A DNA stretch of 6,051 nucleotides from Treponema sp. (GTDB lineage Bacteria > Spirochaetota > Spirochaetia > Treponematales > Breznakiellaceae), in assembly GCA_009786625.1 (NCBI GenBank), contig WQRT01000091.1, forward strand, positions 1-6,051. The letters run 5' to 3'. The notes below the pieces were generated by a model, which saw only the letters and a program-made list of their open reading frames with translations, had not been told where the DNA came from and did not search any database. Below, one piece after another: positions 1 to 5,856 of the stretch. Position numbers and translations under genes: made by a program. Positions within the stretch are counted from its first letter, which is position 1, and the number at the start of each line of letters is the position of its first letter.

Positions 1-950
1 GATATGACAGCGTCAACATGAGAAGGATCTTTTTCAAACCAAAGCAAGGCAAACTCTTCGCCTCCTACTCTGGCGCAGTAAACGCCCATGGTATCTTTTA
101 ATCTGTTAAACGCGTTTCCGATTGCTCTTAAAGCGTCATCGCCTTTCGGGTGCCCGTAATGGTCGTTGTAGTTCTTAAAAAAATCAATGTCCGAAACCGC
201 CACACATAAAAAGTCGTCCGAGGATCTGTAATTAGACAGATACCTTTGAAAGGTTTGCATAAAATCACGGCGGTTCCTGAGCTGCGTCAGTTCGTCAATC
301 GTGCTTTGATCCATATACAAATTGCGCTCATCTTCAAGCTTATATGTATTTAATTCCGAGACGACTCTTAACATATTCATGCGCCAGCAGATAAACAAGC
401 TGATAAGCGCGGCAAATACGGAATTGTAAATATCAGTGATGTAAATTTCAGGCGGTTTTACCAAAACAGCGCAGACAATGAAGACGGTCATTGCGCCTAA
501 CGTAAGACAAAGAATAAAGACAGGCGATTTTGAAAACAGAAAAAGAGAACAGACAAGAAGTATCATAAAAGTTACCGCATAATTTTCCGGGTTCAGCCAA
601 ACGCCGAGGTAAATGCCGAAAAACATAATGTTCGCGTAATAAATAACAGTTAATATATAAATGAATAATTTATTAGGTTCTTTTTTAAATATATTTATCT
701 GCTTTATTTTGCTATTTGATATTATTACTAATAAAAACGAGATTAACGCGGTTAGGATGTAAATAAAAGCTCTGAATAAATCCTGCTGTGACAGTACGGT
801 AATAACCGCAAAAATACCGGCGAGAATAGTAACTAAAATATTTGCCTGCCGCAGACTGTACAGATTAATCTTGTATGTTTTTTTCATACATTCATAATAC
901 TGCTCAGACTTAAGCGAATAGTAACGCCAGTAATTAATAAATTTTCGCAT
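1..950 (-). CDS. Membrane-bound diguanylate cyclase (GGDEF domain), 3' end cut off by the window edge
   Basis: Makes the second messenger c-di-GMP from two GTP at the inner face of the membrane. I translated 317 residues from the ATG at 950 with no stop before the left edge; roughly the last 50 residues of the GGDEF domain are missing. Residues 1-36 are cytoplasmic and basic. Six hydrophobic segments follow (about 37-54, 60-78, 94-114, 124-140, 143-163, 174-190), then a short charged linker and the GGDEF domain from about 215. The domain starts with DELTQLRNRRDF and keeps the metal and GTP residues D254, K259, N262, D263, H267 and D271; the signature is GGEEF at 296-300. The usual inhibitory RxxD site upstream is absent (T287 and V290 at its R and D positions). 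The start is supported by an AGGTGG ribosome site 5 bases upstream. The membrane part matches no sensor family I can name, so the signal is unknown. It is divergent from the MFS gene. Confidence 0.93.
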   Translation of the reverse strand, partial: MRKFINYWRYYSLKSEQYYECMKKTYKINLYSLRQANILVTILAGIFAVITVLSQQDLFRAFIYILTALISFLLVIISNSKIKQINIFKKEPNKLFIYILTVIYYANIMFFGIYLGVWLNPENYAVTFMILLVCSLFLFSKSPVFILCLTLGAMTVFIVCAVLVKPPEIYITDIYNSVFAALISLFICWRMNMLRVVSELNTYKLEDERNLYMDQSTIDELTQLRNRRDFMQTFQRYLSNYRSSDDFLCVAVSDIDFFKNYNDHYGHPKGDDALRAIGNAFNRLKDTMGVYCARVGGEEFALLWFEKDPSHVDAVI

Positions 951-955
951 TTAAT

Positions 956-961
956 CCACCT
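956..961 (-). promoter_or_regulatory. Ribosome binding site of the diguanylate cyclase gene
   Basis: On the minus strand AGGTGG lies 5 bases upstream of the ATG at 950. It is one of the two strong Shine-Dalgarno sites in the window and fixes the start of this gene. Confidence 0.75.
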
Positions 962-967
962 GCTTTA

Positions 968-996
968 AACATACACATTCTGAAAAAAAAAATCAA
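968..996 (-). promoter_or_regulatory. Putative sigma70-type promoter of the diguanylate cyclase gene, with a T10 tract in it
   Basis: Minus strand: TTGATT (996-991) as -35, a 17-base spacer, and TATGTT (973-968) as -10. Each hexamer matches the consensus at 4 of 6 positions. The predicted transcript would start near 961, almost at the ribosome site. A run of ten T (992-983 on the minus strand, A10 on the plus strand) covers the end of the -35 and the first half of the spacer. Assigned by eye from consensus and spacing only. Confidence 0.4.
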
Positions 997-1008
997 CATA
1001 CTTATGGC

Positions 1009-1037
1009 TTGCTTCCATTTAATAAAATTATTATGAT
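1009..1037 (+). promoter_or_regulatory. Putative sigma70-type promoter of the MFS permease gene
   Basis: TTGCTT (1009-1014), 17-base spacer, TATGAT (1032-1037; 5 of 6 matches). Predicted start near 1043-1045, just at the weak ribosome site AAGAG (1044-1048), giving a leader of about ten bases. Its -35 lies 12 bp from the -35 of the divergent promoter. An alternative -10, TAAAAT at 1023-1028, has no good -35. Confidence 0.4.
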
Positions 1038-1054
1038 AATCTTAAGAGCGTACA

Positions 1055-2293
1055 GTGCTTAACATTTTCTTTATAGGTCTTATAAGTTTTTTCACGGATT
1101 TAAGCACGGAAATGGTATACCCATTAATCCCGCTGTATCTTGTCGGCACATTCGGCGCGAGCCACGCGCTTGTCGGAATCATTGAGGGAATCGCGGAAAG
1201 CCTCGCAAGTCTTTTAAAAGTATACTCAGGGTACCTTACTGATAAATTCAAAAAGAAAAAAATGCTGGCTTTTTCCGGTTACGCAGCCGGTCTTGTCTAT
1301 AAAGTCGCGCTATTATTTGCAAGTTCATGGGTCGGTATTCTAGGCGCAAGGATAATTGACCGCTTTGGAAAAGGAATACGCACCGCTCCGCGTGATGTGC
1401 TTGTAAGCGAAAGCGCGGATTCCGCCAATATGGGAAAAGCGTTCGGCGTTCATAAAGCGCTTGACATGGCAGGCGCGGGTCTTGGCATATTTATAATTTA
1501 TCTGATAATGGCGGGTTCAGCCGGAGTATACGACTACAAACTACTTTTCGCTTTTTCAATAATTCCCGCAGTGCTTGGGCTTTTAATGTTTATTTTTGTA
1601 AAAGAAAAAAAGACAGAAGAAAAAAATATATGTGAACAGCAGTCACCGCAATCATCTGTCCATGAGGCTCAAGCGGTTATTCCGGCGGCAAAAAAAACAC
1701 AGCCTTCATTCATCGGGAATTTTAAAAAAATTGACGGACAGTTAAAACTTTATCTGCTCGTTGTTTTTATTTTCACGCTTGGAAACTCGTCAAAGGCGTT
1801 TATGATATTGAAAGCAAGCGATGCTGGCTTTAATGAGTTAAATGTTATTCTTTTATTTATGATTTATCATTTAACAGCGGCGTTTCTTTCGGTACCGCTG
1901 GGAAAATTGTCTGATAAAATAGGACGGAAAAATCTTCTTGTACCCGGTTATATCACTTTTGCCCTTTGTTATTTTAGTTTTGCGTTTGCGTCCACTCAAG
2001 GCGCGATGATCGCGATCTTCGCGCTTTTTGGTTTATACACAGCGATGATAACAGGCGTGGAACGCGCGTTTGTCGCCGAAATCGCGCCCGGTGAATTAAA
2101 AGGAACCATGCTTGGGCTTCATTCCACAGTAGCGGGAATCGCGCTGCTTCCCGCAAGTGTCATAGCCGGAGTCCTGTGGAATATATACGGCTCCTCCGTT
2201 CCATTTATATTCGGAGCAAGCCTGTCTCTGTTAGCTGCAATACTGCTGTTGGTATTTATGAAAAATTCTACTTTTTCCCGGAATAGAGAGTAA
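1055..2293 (+). CDS. MFS permease of the 'DRxGKGIRTAPRD' type, substrate unknown
   Basis: A 412-residue, about 12-helix secondary transporter of the inner membrane. The first helix region reads SFFTDLSTEMVYPLIPLYL (11-29), typical of one uncharacterised MFS branch. The MFS motif A loop occurs in both halves: GYLTDKFKKKK at 59-69 and GKLSDKIGRK at 282-291. DRFGKGIRTAPRD sits at 102-114, and the conserved tail ERAFVAEIAPGELKGT begins at 336. A charged, Glu/Lys/Gln-rich loop at about 183-228 separates the two six-helix halves. The start is GTG: an in-frame TAA at 1043 rules out anything longer, and AAGAG lies 6 bases upstream. The gene stands alone, divergent from the diguanylate cyclase gene, and its last 26 bp overlap the 3' end of the opposite-strand cyclase-like gene. 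Substrate and direction of transport cannot be read from the sequence; no neighbouring pathway genes help. Confidence 0.93.
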   Translation: MLNIFFIGLISFFTDLSTEMVYPLIPLYLVGTFGASHALVGIIEGIAESLASLLKVYSGYLTDKFKKKKMLAFSGYAAGLVYKVALLFASSWVGILGARIIDRFGKGIRTAPRDVLVSESADSANMGKAFGVHKALDMAGAGLGIFIIYLIMAGSAGVYDYKLLFAFSIIPAVLGLLMFIFVKEKKTEEKNICEQQSPQSSVHEAQAVIPAAKKTQPSFIGNFKKIDGQLKLYLLVVFIFTLGNSSKAFMILKASDAGFNELNVILLFMIYHLTAAFLSVPLGKLSDKIGRKNLLVPGYITFALCYFSFAFASTQGAMIAIFALFGLYTAMITGVERAFVAEIAPGELKGTMLGLHSTVAGIALLPASVIAGVLWNIYGSSVPFIFGASLSLLAAILLLVFMKNSTFSRNRE

Positions 2294-3773
2294 ACTCCAT
2301 TTTTTCCTTGTTCTGAGCGAGCATACTCAGCCACAGATTTTTTTTCTTGGTGATTTCTTTGCTCTTTCGCCCTATTGCCCGCATTTTTTCAAATATTTGG
2401 GAACCGTTCTTTGCGGCAAGCCATGTTTTATAATGATCACCTTGAAAAATGATCTGCGCTTTCTCGCCGACTTCTTTATCAATATGAGACTCATAAGCAT
2501 TAAGTAAAAGCGTGTATTTTTCTGTAACACCTTTTAAATAATCCAGTATCAGTCTGTCAAACCCGGGGACAAGCTCACTGATATAAATTAAGTGACGCAG
2601 AAACTCTACAGCGAGGTGATAATCTTCGTCCCTGCAATACGCTTTCATGCCAAGACGGCACAACTGAACATATGAATCGTTATTAATTGTCTGCATTCCA
2701 TTTATCGGCGAGCCGGGAGTTATGTGAAATTCCGGCATGAACTGAGCTACCTTTGTAAGCAGTTCTACAGTATCCTGATAAATGCGCTGTTCCCACAGGT
2801 TGTCACGAATGGAAGCGAAGAGCTGCGTCAGTTCCTGCGAGAATTTTTCTTTATAACGTTCGCTCTTGTCAAAAACAACTTCGCAGGTGGGAATCATTAC
2901 GCCCTTAAACTCGATATGCCCGGTATCAAAAAAATACAGAGCGTCATTCTTCATCAAAATACATTTATTAGCGGCGTTTTCTTTTTCGTAATTCATCAGC
3001 ACTTGCCTTGCGATCATTACCCGTGATTCTTTCGGCGAAAGTTCATTCGCTCTTGTTTGAAGCCTTGCGCCGGAGTTGAGAAGAAACCCTGCAAGGTTTC
3101 CCCTCTCTGTAATGATCAAAGGGCTTTGAGTATTTCCGCCTGTGATGCCGCCTGAAATTTTAAACGGAGGAAGCGCATCGGCATTGCCGGTACGTTTTGT
3201 TGATATTTCAGGATCACCCACAACATCGGTCTTGCCGAAGTAATCAATTATACACAAAGTCACCATTAACGCGTCTGTGGCGCTCGCCGCCACAACAACC
3301 ATTTCATCACCGCGTTCCCTTTGACTGATCGCGCCGCACAATGTAGAAATGCGCCTTACTTCATTTTCAATCGCCCAGTCAAGAGTGTGCATCATTGAAA
3401 GATTTTTCCGCGATTCCATGCAGAACTTGGTATAGCCGTGAATATCAAGCATCGCTATATAAAGGTTAGAAATTTGCAATGTCTTTTTTAAATCGCCCGC
3501 GTCGGGAAAATCTCTGTCAGGAATTACCATTTCTTTCCAGAGTTTTTTATGCGTGCTGGGACAGATGGTTGAAAAGAAACCCCAGTTCATGCGCTTTAAA
3601 AGCTGGAAAGCTCTCATTATAACGGGGTGAGTCCATTTATCTTTTAATACAGGAGTGACAATCTCCCTCAACTTTGAAAATACGGTTATCTCTTTATTAA
3701 TTATTTTTTCATAGAGGAAGCCAAAGAATTCATGTTCCGTCATTCCGCTGTTATATTCACTAATGTCTTTCAC
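2268..3773 (-). CDS. Soluble protein with a class III adenylate/guanylate cyclase-like domain
   Basis: Probable nucleotide cyclase, no signal peptide or membrane helix, so cytosolic. Numbering from GTG 3773 (501 residues): an N-terminal helical part (1-95), a cyclase-like domain (about 103-305) and a helical C-terminal part (about 306-501) that I do not recognise. The domain keeps the first metal Asp in LDIHGYT (D110), the second in RERGDEM (D156), and the catalytic Asn/Arg pair in LLNSGARL (N233, R237), then FKG (289-291) near its end. The base-selecting Lys and Asp positions are Arg (R152) and Asn (N226), so ATP or GTP cannot be assigned. The reading frame is open back to a TTG at 3812 and also offers ATG at 3794 and 3743; none has a good ribosome site. 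I chose GTG 3773 because a TATAAT box ends ten bases upstream of it, which places TTG 3812 and ATG 3794 ahead of the predicted transcript start. ATG 3743 remains possible. Confidence 0.85.
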   Translation of the reverse strand: MKDISEYNSGMTEHEFFGFLYEKIINKEITVFSKLREIVTPVLKDKWTHPVIMRAFQLLKRMNWGFFSTICPSTHKKLWKEMVIPDRDFPDAGDLKKTLQISNLYIAMLDIHGYTKFCMESRKNLSMMHTLDWAIENEVRRISTLCGAISQRERGDEMVVVAASATDALMVTLCIIDYFGKTDVVGDPEISTKRTGNADALPPFKISGGITGGNTQSPLIITERGNLAGFLLNSGARLQTRANELSPKESRVMIARQVLMNYEKENAANKCILMKNDALYFFDTGHIEFKGVMIPTCEVVFDKSERYKEKFSQELTQLFASIRDNLWEQRIYQDTVELLTKVAQFMPEFHITPGSPINGMQTINNDSYVQLCRLGMKAYCRDEDYHLAVEFLRHLIYISELVPGFDRLILDYLKGVTEKYTLLLNAYESHIDKEVGEKAQIIFQGDHYKTWLAAKNGSQIFEKMRAIGRKSKEITKKKNLWLSMLAQNKEKMEFTLYSGKK

Positions 3774-3782
3774 TATGCGTAC

Positions 3783-3812
3783 ATTATACACCATAATAAA
3801 ATAACAATGCAA
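3783..3812 (-). promoter_or_regulatory. Putative promoter of the cyclase-like gene
   Basis: Minus strand: TTGCAT (3812-3807), 18-base spacer, perfect TATAAT (3788-3783). Transcription would begin near 3775, one or two bases before the GTG at 3773. The -35 is weak (3 of 6), the -10 is consensus. If correct, the upstream TTG (3812) and ATG (3794) cannot be the start codons on this transcript. Confidence 0.4.
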
Positions 3813-3823
3813 TTACAATTTTG

Positions 3824-3852
3824 TTGTTAATTCGGTATTATTACGGTATTAT
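3824..3852 (+). promoter_or_regulatory. Putative promoter of the TPR-YmdB-like unit
   Basis: TTGTTA (3824-3829, 4 of 6), 17-base spacer, TATTAT (3847-3852, 5 of 6). The predicted start falls near 3859-3861, at the ATG itself, so the mRNA would be leaderless or nearly so. A second -10-like TATAAT at 3853-3858 lies too close to the ATG to produce an mRNA containing it. The -35 is 11 bp from the -35 of the divergent promoter. Confidence 0.42.
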
Positions 3853-3854
3853 TA
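3833..3854. repeat. Perfect tandem duplication of an 11-bp unit in the TPR gene promoter
   Basis: CGGTATTATTA occurs at 3833-3843 and again directly at 3844-3854. Each copy carries a TATTAT -10-like element and the period is about one helical turn. A 10-bp perfect palindrome, TATTATAATA (3850-3859), overlaps the second copy. It could be a regulator site or a recent slippage duplication that created a second -10 box. Confidence 0.85.
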
Positions 3855-3860
3855 TAATAT

Positions 3861-4397
3861 ATGGAAACAGCAGTCGCGCTAAACAATTCAGCAGTCGCAT
3901 TGACCGAGGCAAATCAGCCTTTTGAGGCGATCCCGCTTTTTAGAGAGGCTTTAATCCTTGAACCGGAAAACCCTCTTCTCTGGCTAAATTTGGGAATAGC
4001 CCAGCAGAAAACAGGCGAATACGCCGAGGCGATTGAGAGTTTTCGGCATTGCCTGATTATTAACGAAGATTTGTGCGAAGCATGGCAGTCTTTGGGTCTT
4101 ATACATTACGAGTTAAAAGAATTTGACCTAGCGCAGGAATATTATTTATCCGCTTTAGACCGGAACGATAATGACCCAAAAACGTGGAATAATCTGGGTG
4201 TTCTTTATTTTAACACAAATAATTTTACAGAAGCGCGTAATTGTTTTGAAAAATCCGTGAGCTTGTTTCCACAGTATTACGATGCGCTTTTTAATCTGCG
4301 CGATGCTTGCAGGGAACTTGGTGATTTTCGGGCGGCGGCTGAATTTGAAAGAGTGCTTTGCGGGTTTGATGCGTTTAACGGCCGGAATAATAGTTAG
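3861..4397 (+). CDS. TPR-repeat protein, five TPR units
   Basis: A 178-residue cytosolic scaffold made almost wholly of tetratricopeptide repeats, which normally bind partner proteins; no enzyme domain is present. Units start every 34 residues, at about 5, 39, 73, 107 and 141; the three central ones show W-x-x-L-G (40-44 region, 75-79, 109-113) and each of the five has the usual Ala in helix B (e.g. EAIPLF, EAIESF, LAQEYY, EARNCF, AAAEFE). The last unit is cut short and is followed by a nine-residue polar tail. No signal peptide. The ATG at 3861 begins just before the first repeat and has no Shine-Dalgarno site; with a promoter ending at 3852 the message is probably leaderless. The stop TAG directly touches the ATG of the next gene, so the two are surely one operon and the TPR protein may act together with the YmdB-like protein, though the partner is not shown. 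Confidence 0.9.
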   Translation: METAVALNNSAVALTEANQPFEAIPLFREALILEPENPLLWLNLGIAQQKTGEYAEAIESFRHCLIINEDLCEAWQSLGLIHYELKEFDLAQEYYLSALDRNDNDPKTWNNLGVLYFNTNNFTEARNCFEKSVSLFPQYYDALFNLRDACRELGDFRAAAEFERVLCGFDAFNGRNNS

Positions 4398-5234
4398 ATG
4401 AAGGTCCTGTACATTGCGGAACTCGTTGGTAAAGCCGGTGTATTTTCATTCAAAAAAGCGTTAAACGAACTTAAACAAAAATTTCCCTGGGATTTTATGA
4501 TTGTGTGCGCTGACGGAGCTACAGGCGGCAATGGTCTGGGACGCAGCCACGCCGCATATATACATAAAATGGGCGCCGGCGCGATAACCCTCGGCGAATG
4601 TTGTTTTTACAAAAAAGATCTGACGGAAAATATTGATAAAGCCCCGTATGTACTGCGCCCCGAAAATTTAAATCATGAAGCGCCGGGAATCGGGTGCAGA
4701 ATATTTAAAACAAAAATAGATACACAAAAAATCGCCGTAGCTGTTCTGCTGGGTCAAAACGGTTTTAACAGAATTTACGCTAACAGTCCGTTCTCCGCTC
4801 TGCCGCCGCTTCTTGAAAAATTAAGAAAGCAGACTCCGTTTGTTATTGTTGATTTTCACGCACAGGCAAGCGCAGAAAAGAAGACGCTTTTTTTCGCGGC
4901 TGACGGCAATTGTTCCGCGGTGATCGGCTCTCACACAAGAGTACAAACTTCCGATGAAACGATCCTCCCCGGCGGAACCGCAGTCATAAGCGATGCCGGA
5001 AGAACAGGCAGCCAGCAATCAGTCGGCGGCTGCGACATTCATTCCCGCATCGGCGAGTATCTCACAGGCATTCCCGAATGGACAAAAGAAGCGTGGGAAG
5101 ATATGGAACTACAGGGAGTGTACATCGATATAGATAAAAGCGGCAAAGCGCTTTCCATCGAGCGGGTACGTGTAAAGGTTGAACCGGAAGATACGTTAGA
5201 AGCGCGGGAACAGGAGATCGATCAGTCCCGGTGA
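4398..5234 (+). CDS. YmdB-family (TIGR00282-type) metallophosphoesterase-like protein with altered metal site
   Basis: 278 residues, close to the usual length for the YmdB family, whose characterised members hydrolyse 2',3'-cyclic nucleotides with a two-metal site. Family landmarks in order: MKVLYIAELVG (1-11), ADGATGGNGLG (38-48), LGECCFYKKDL (65-75), RPENL (87-91), VDFHAQASAEK (151-161), IGSHTRVQT (176-184), LPGGTAVISDAG (190-201) and the late VYIDIDKSGKA (241-251). Compared with B. subtilis YmdB as I remember it, H154 and H179 are kept, but D8 is Glu, E39 is Asp, N40 is Gly, N67 is Glu, the catalytic H68 is Cys (C68) and H177 is Arg (R181). The fold is clear; activity is doubtful or different. 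The gene starts right after the TPR stop (TAGATG) with no ribosome site, so translation probably depends on the upstream gene. A charged C-terminal tail (262-278) extends past the fold. I withhold the symbol ymdB because the active site differs. Confidence 0.88.
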   Translation: MKVLYIAELVGKAGVFSFKKALNELKQKFPWDFMIVCADGATGGNGLGRSHAAYIHKMGAGAITLGECCFYKKDLTENIDKAPYVLRPENLNHEAPGIGCRIFKTKIDTQKIAVAVLLGQNGFNRIYANSPFSALPPLLEKLRKQTPFVIVDFHAQASAEKKTLFFAADGNCSAVIGSHTRVQTSDETILPGGTAVISDAGRTGSQQSVGGCDIHSRIGEYLTGIPEWTKEAWEDMELQGVYIDIDKSGKALSIERVRVKVEPEDTLEAREQEIDQSR

Positions 5235-5249
5235 TGCGTGAGAGAGTTG

Positions 5250-5278
5250 TTGTAAAGAATAATTTAATGCGGTAGAAT
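5250..5278 (+). promoter_or_regulatory. Putative promoter and operator-like repeats of the toxin-antitoxin module
   Basis: TTGTAA (5250-5255), 17-base spacer, TAGAAT (5273-5278, 5 of 6). The predicted start is at about 5284-5286, on the ATG at 5285, so the antitoxin mRNA would be leaderless. AGAATAAT is repeated at 5256-5263 and 5274-5281, 18 bp apart, and the -10 is enclosed by GGTA (5271-5274) and TACC (5281-5284). Such repeats over the promoter are where toxin-antitoxin proteins usually bind to repress their own operon; here that is inference. Confidence 0.42.
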
Positions 5279-5284
5279 AATACC

Positions 5285-5524
5285 ATGAATAATTTTCAAT
5301 TTTATATTGGAATTGATCCTAACATACGTTTTGGTAAGCCTTGTATTAAAGGTACACGAATAACAGTCGGTGATATCTTACAATGGCTTTCCAGCGGTAT
5401 GTCAGAGCAGGAAATAATCGAAGATTTTCCGGAATTACAAAGTATTCATATAAGGGCGGCACTTGCCTTTGCAGCAGAACGAGATGCGATAACAAAGGTG
5501 GTAGTGCATGAAACTGTTGCTTGA
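5285..5524 (+). CDS. DUF433-family antitoxin
   Basis: 79 residues. DUF433 proteins are the small DNA-binding antitoxin partners of PIN-like DUF5615 toxins; they neutralise the toxin and usually repress the operon. The hallmark GKPCIKGTRITV spans 17-28, preceded by IDPNI (10-14), and is followed by the helical stretch with LSSGMSEQEIIEDFPEL (35-51) and the alanine-rich helix IRAALAFAAERDA (56-68). All conserved parts are present, so the gene is intact. No ribosome site precedes the ATG; the promoter position suggests a leaderless message. The last 17 bp overlap the toxin gene in another frame, which ties their translation together. Codon choice has fewer gcg and cgc triplets than the upstream genes, hinting at separate origin. 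Confidence 0.9.
   Translation: MNNFQFYIGIDPNIRFGKPCIKGTRITVGDILQWLSSGMSEQEIIEDFPELQSIHIRAALAFAAERDAITKVVVHETVA
5495..5501 (+). promoter_or_regulatory. Ribosome binding site of the toxin gene, inside the antitoxin gene
   Basis: AAGGTGG lies 6 bases upstream of the toxin ATG at 5508. It is strong, in contrast to the absent site of the antitoxin, and it decides the toxin start. Confidence 0.75.
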
Positions 5525-5840
5525 CGCAAATCTTTCATGGCGTATAACACCTGCGTTATCTGAACATTTTGGCGAATGTATTCATGTAAATGAAACTACC
5601 ATGCCGAAGCCGGCGGGTGACATAGAGATATGGAATTATGCGGCCGCGAATGGGTACACTATTATTACACAGGATTCTGATTTTATAAATTTTCTAGAAA
5701 CAAAAGGTTTCCCTCCAAAGATAATATTAATAAGAATCGGAAATATGAACAGAAAGACAACTGAAAAAATTCTTATCCAAGCAAAGCAATCAATTATTGA
5801 ACTGGAAAACGGAAATTTTGGATTACTGGAAATAATCTAG
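5508..5840 (+). CDS. DUF5615 / PIN-like (Mut7-C type) toxin
   Basis: 110 residues, about the normal size for this toxin family, which has a PIN-like nuclease fold and probably cleaves RNA. Visible family features: KLLLDANLSWR (2-12) with the first acidic residue D6; the central D38 and E40 in GDIEIWNYA; the strand and acidic pair TIITQDSDF (51-59) with D56 and D58; then KIILIRIGN (71-79), the usual strand before the last helices. All acidic positions expected for a metal-dependent nuclease are present, so the protein should be active. The start is set by AAGGTGG six bases upstream, and the gene overlaps the antitoxin gene by 17 bp, the standard antitoxin-first order. The target is unknown. 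No clear intrinsic terminator follows; the repeat region begins 16 bp after the stop. Confidence 0.88.
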   Translation: MKLLLDANLSWRITPALSEHFGECIHVNETTMPKPAGDIEIWNYAAANGYTIITQDSDFINFLETKGFPPKIILIRIGNMNRKTTEKILIQAKQSIIELENGNFGLLEII

Positions 5841-5856
5841 CTGATAATAAAATATC

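Noticed and set aside
1042..1251. Open frame of 69 codons on the minus strand
   Set aside because: It is antisense to the start of the MFS permease and has no family features.
1690..1697. A8 tract in the MFS gene as a phase-variable site
   Set aside because: It falls in the Lys-rich loop where AAA codons are expected, and the frame is intact; no sign of switching.
2724..3026. Open frame of 100 codons on the plus strand
   Set aside because: It lies wholly inside the cyclase-like gene on the other strand, has no recognisable domain and no ribosome site; a shadow.
3774..3812. TTG at 3812 or ATG at 3794 as the start of the cyclase-like gene
   Set aside because: Neither has a ribosome site, and the consensus TATAAT at 3788-3783 would start the transcript downstream of both. 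GTG 3773 fits better, but this is not proven.
5235..5284. Terminator between the YmdB-like gene and the antitoxin
   Set aside because: No stem of useful length and no T run; read-through into the toxin-antitoxin module remains possible.
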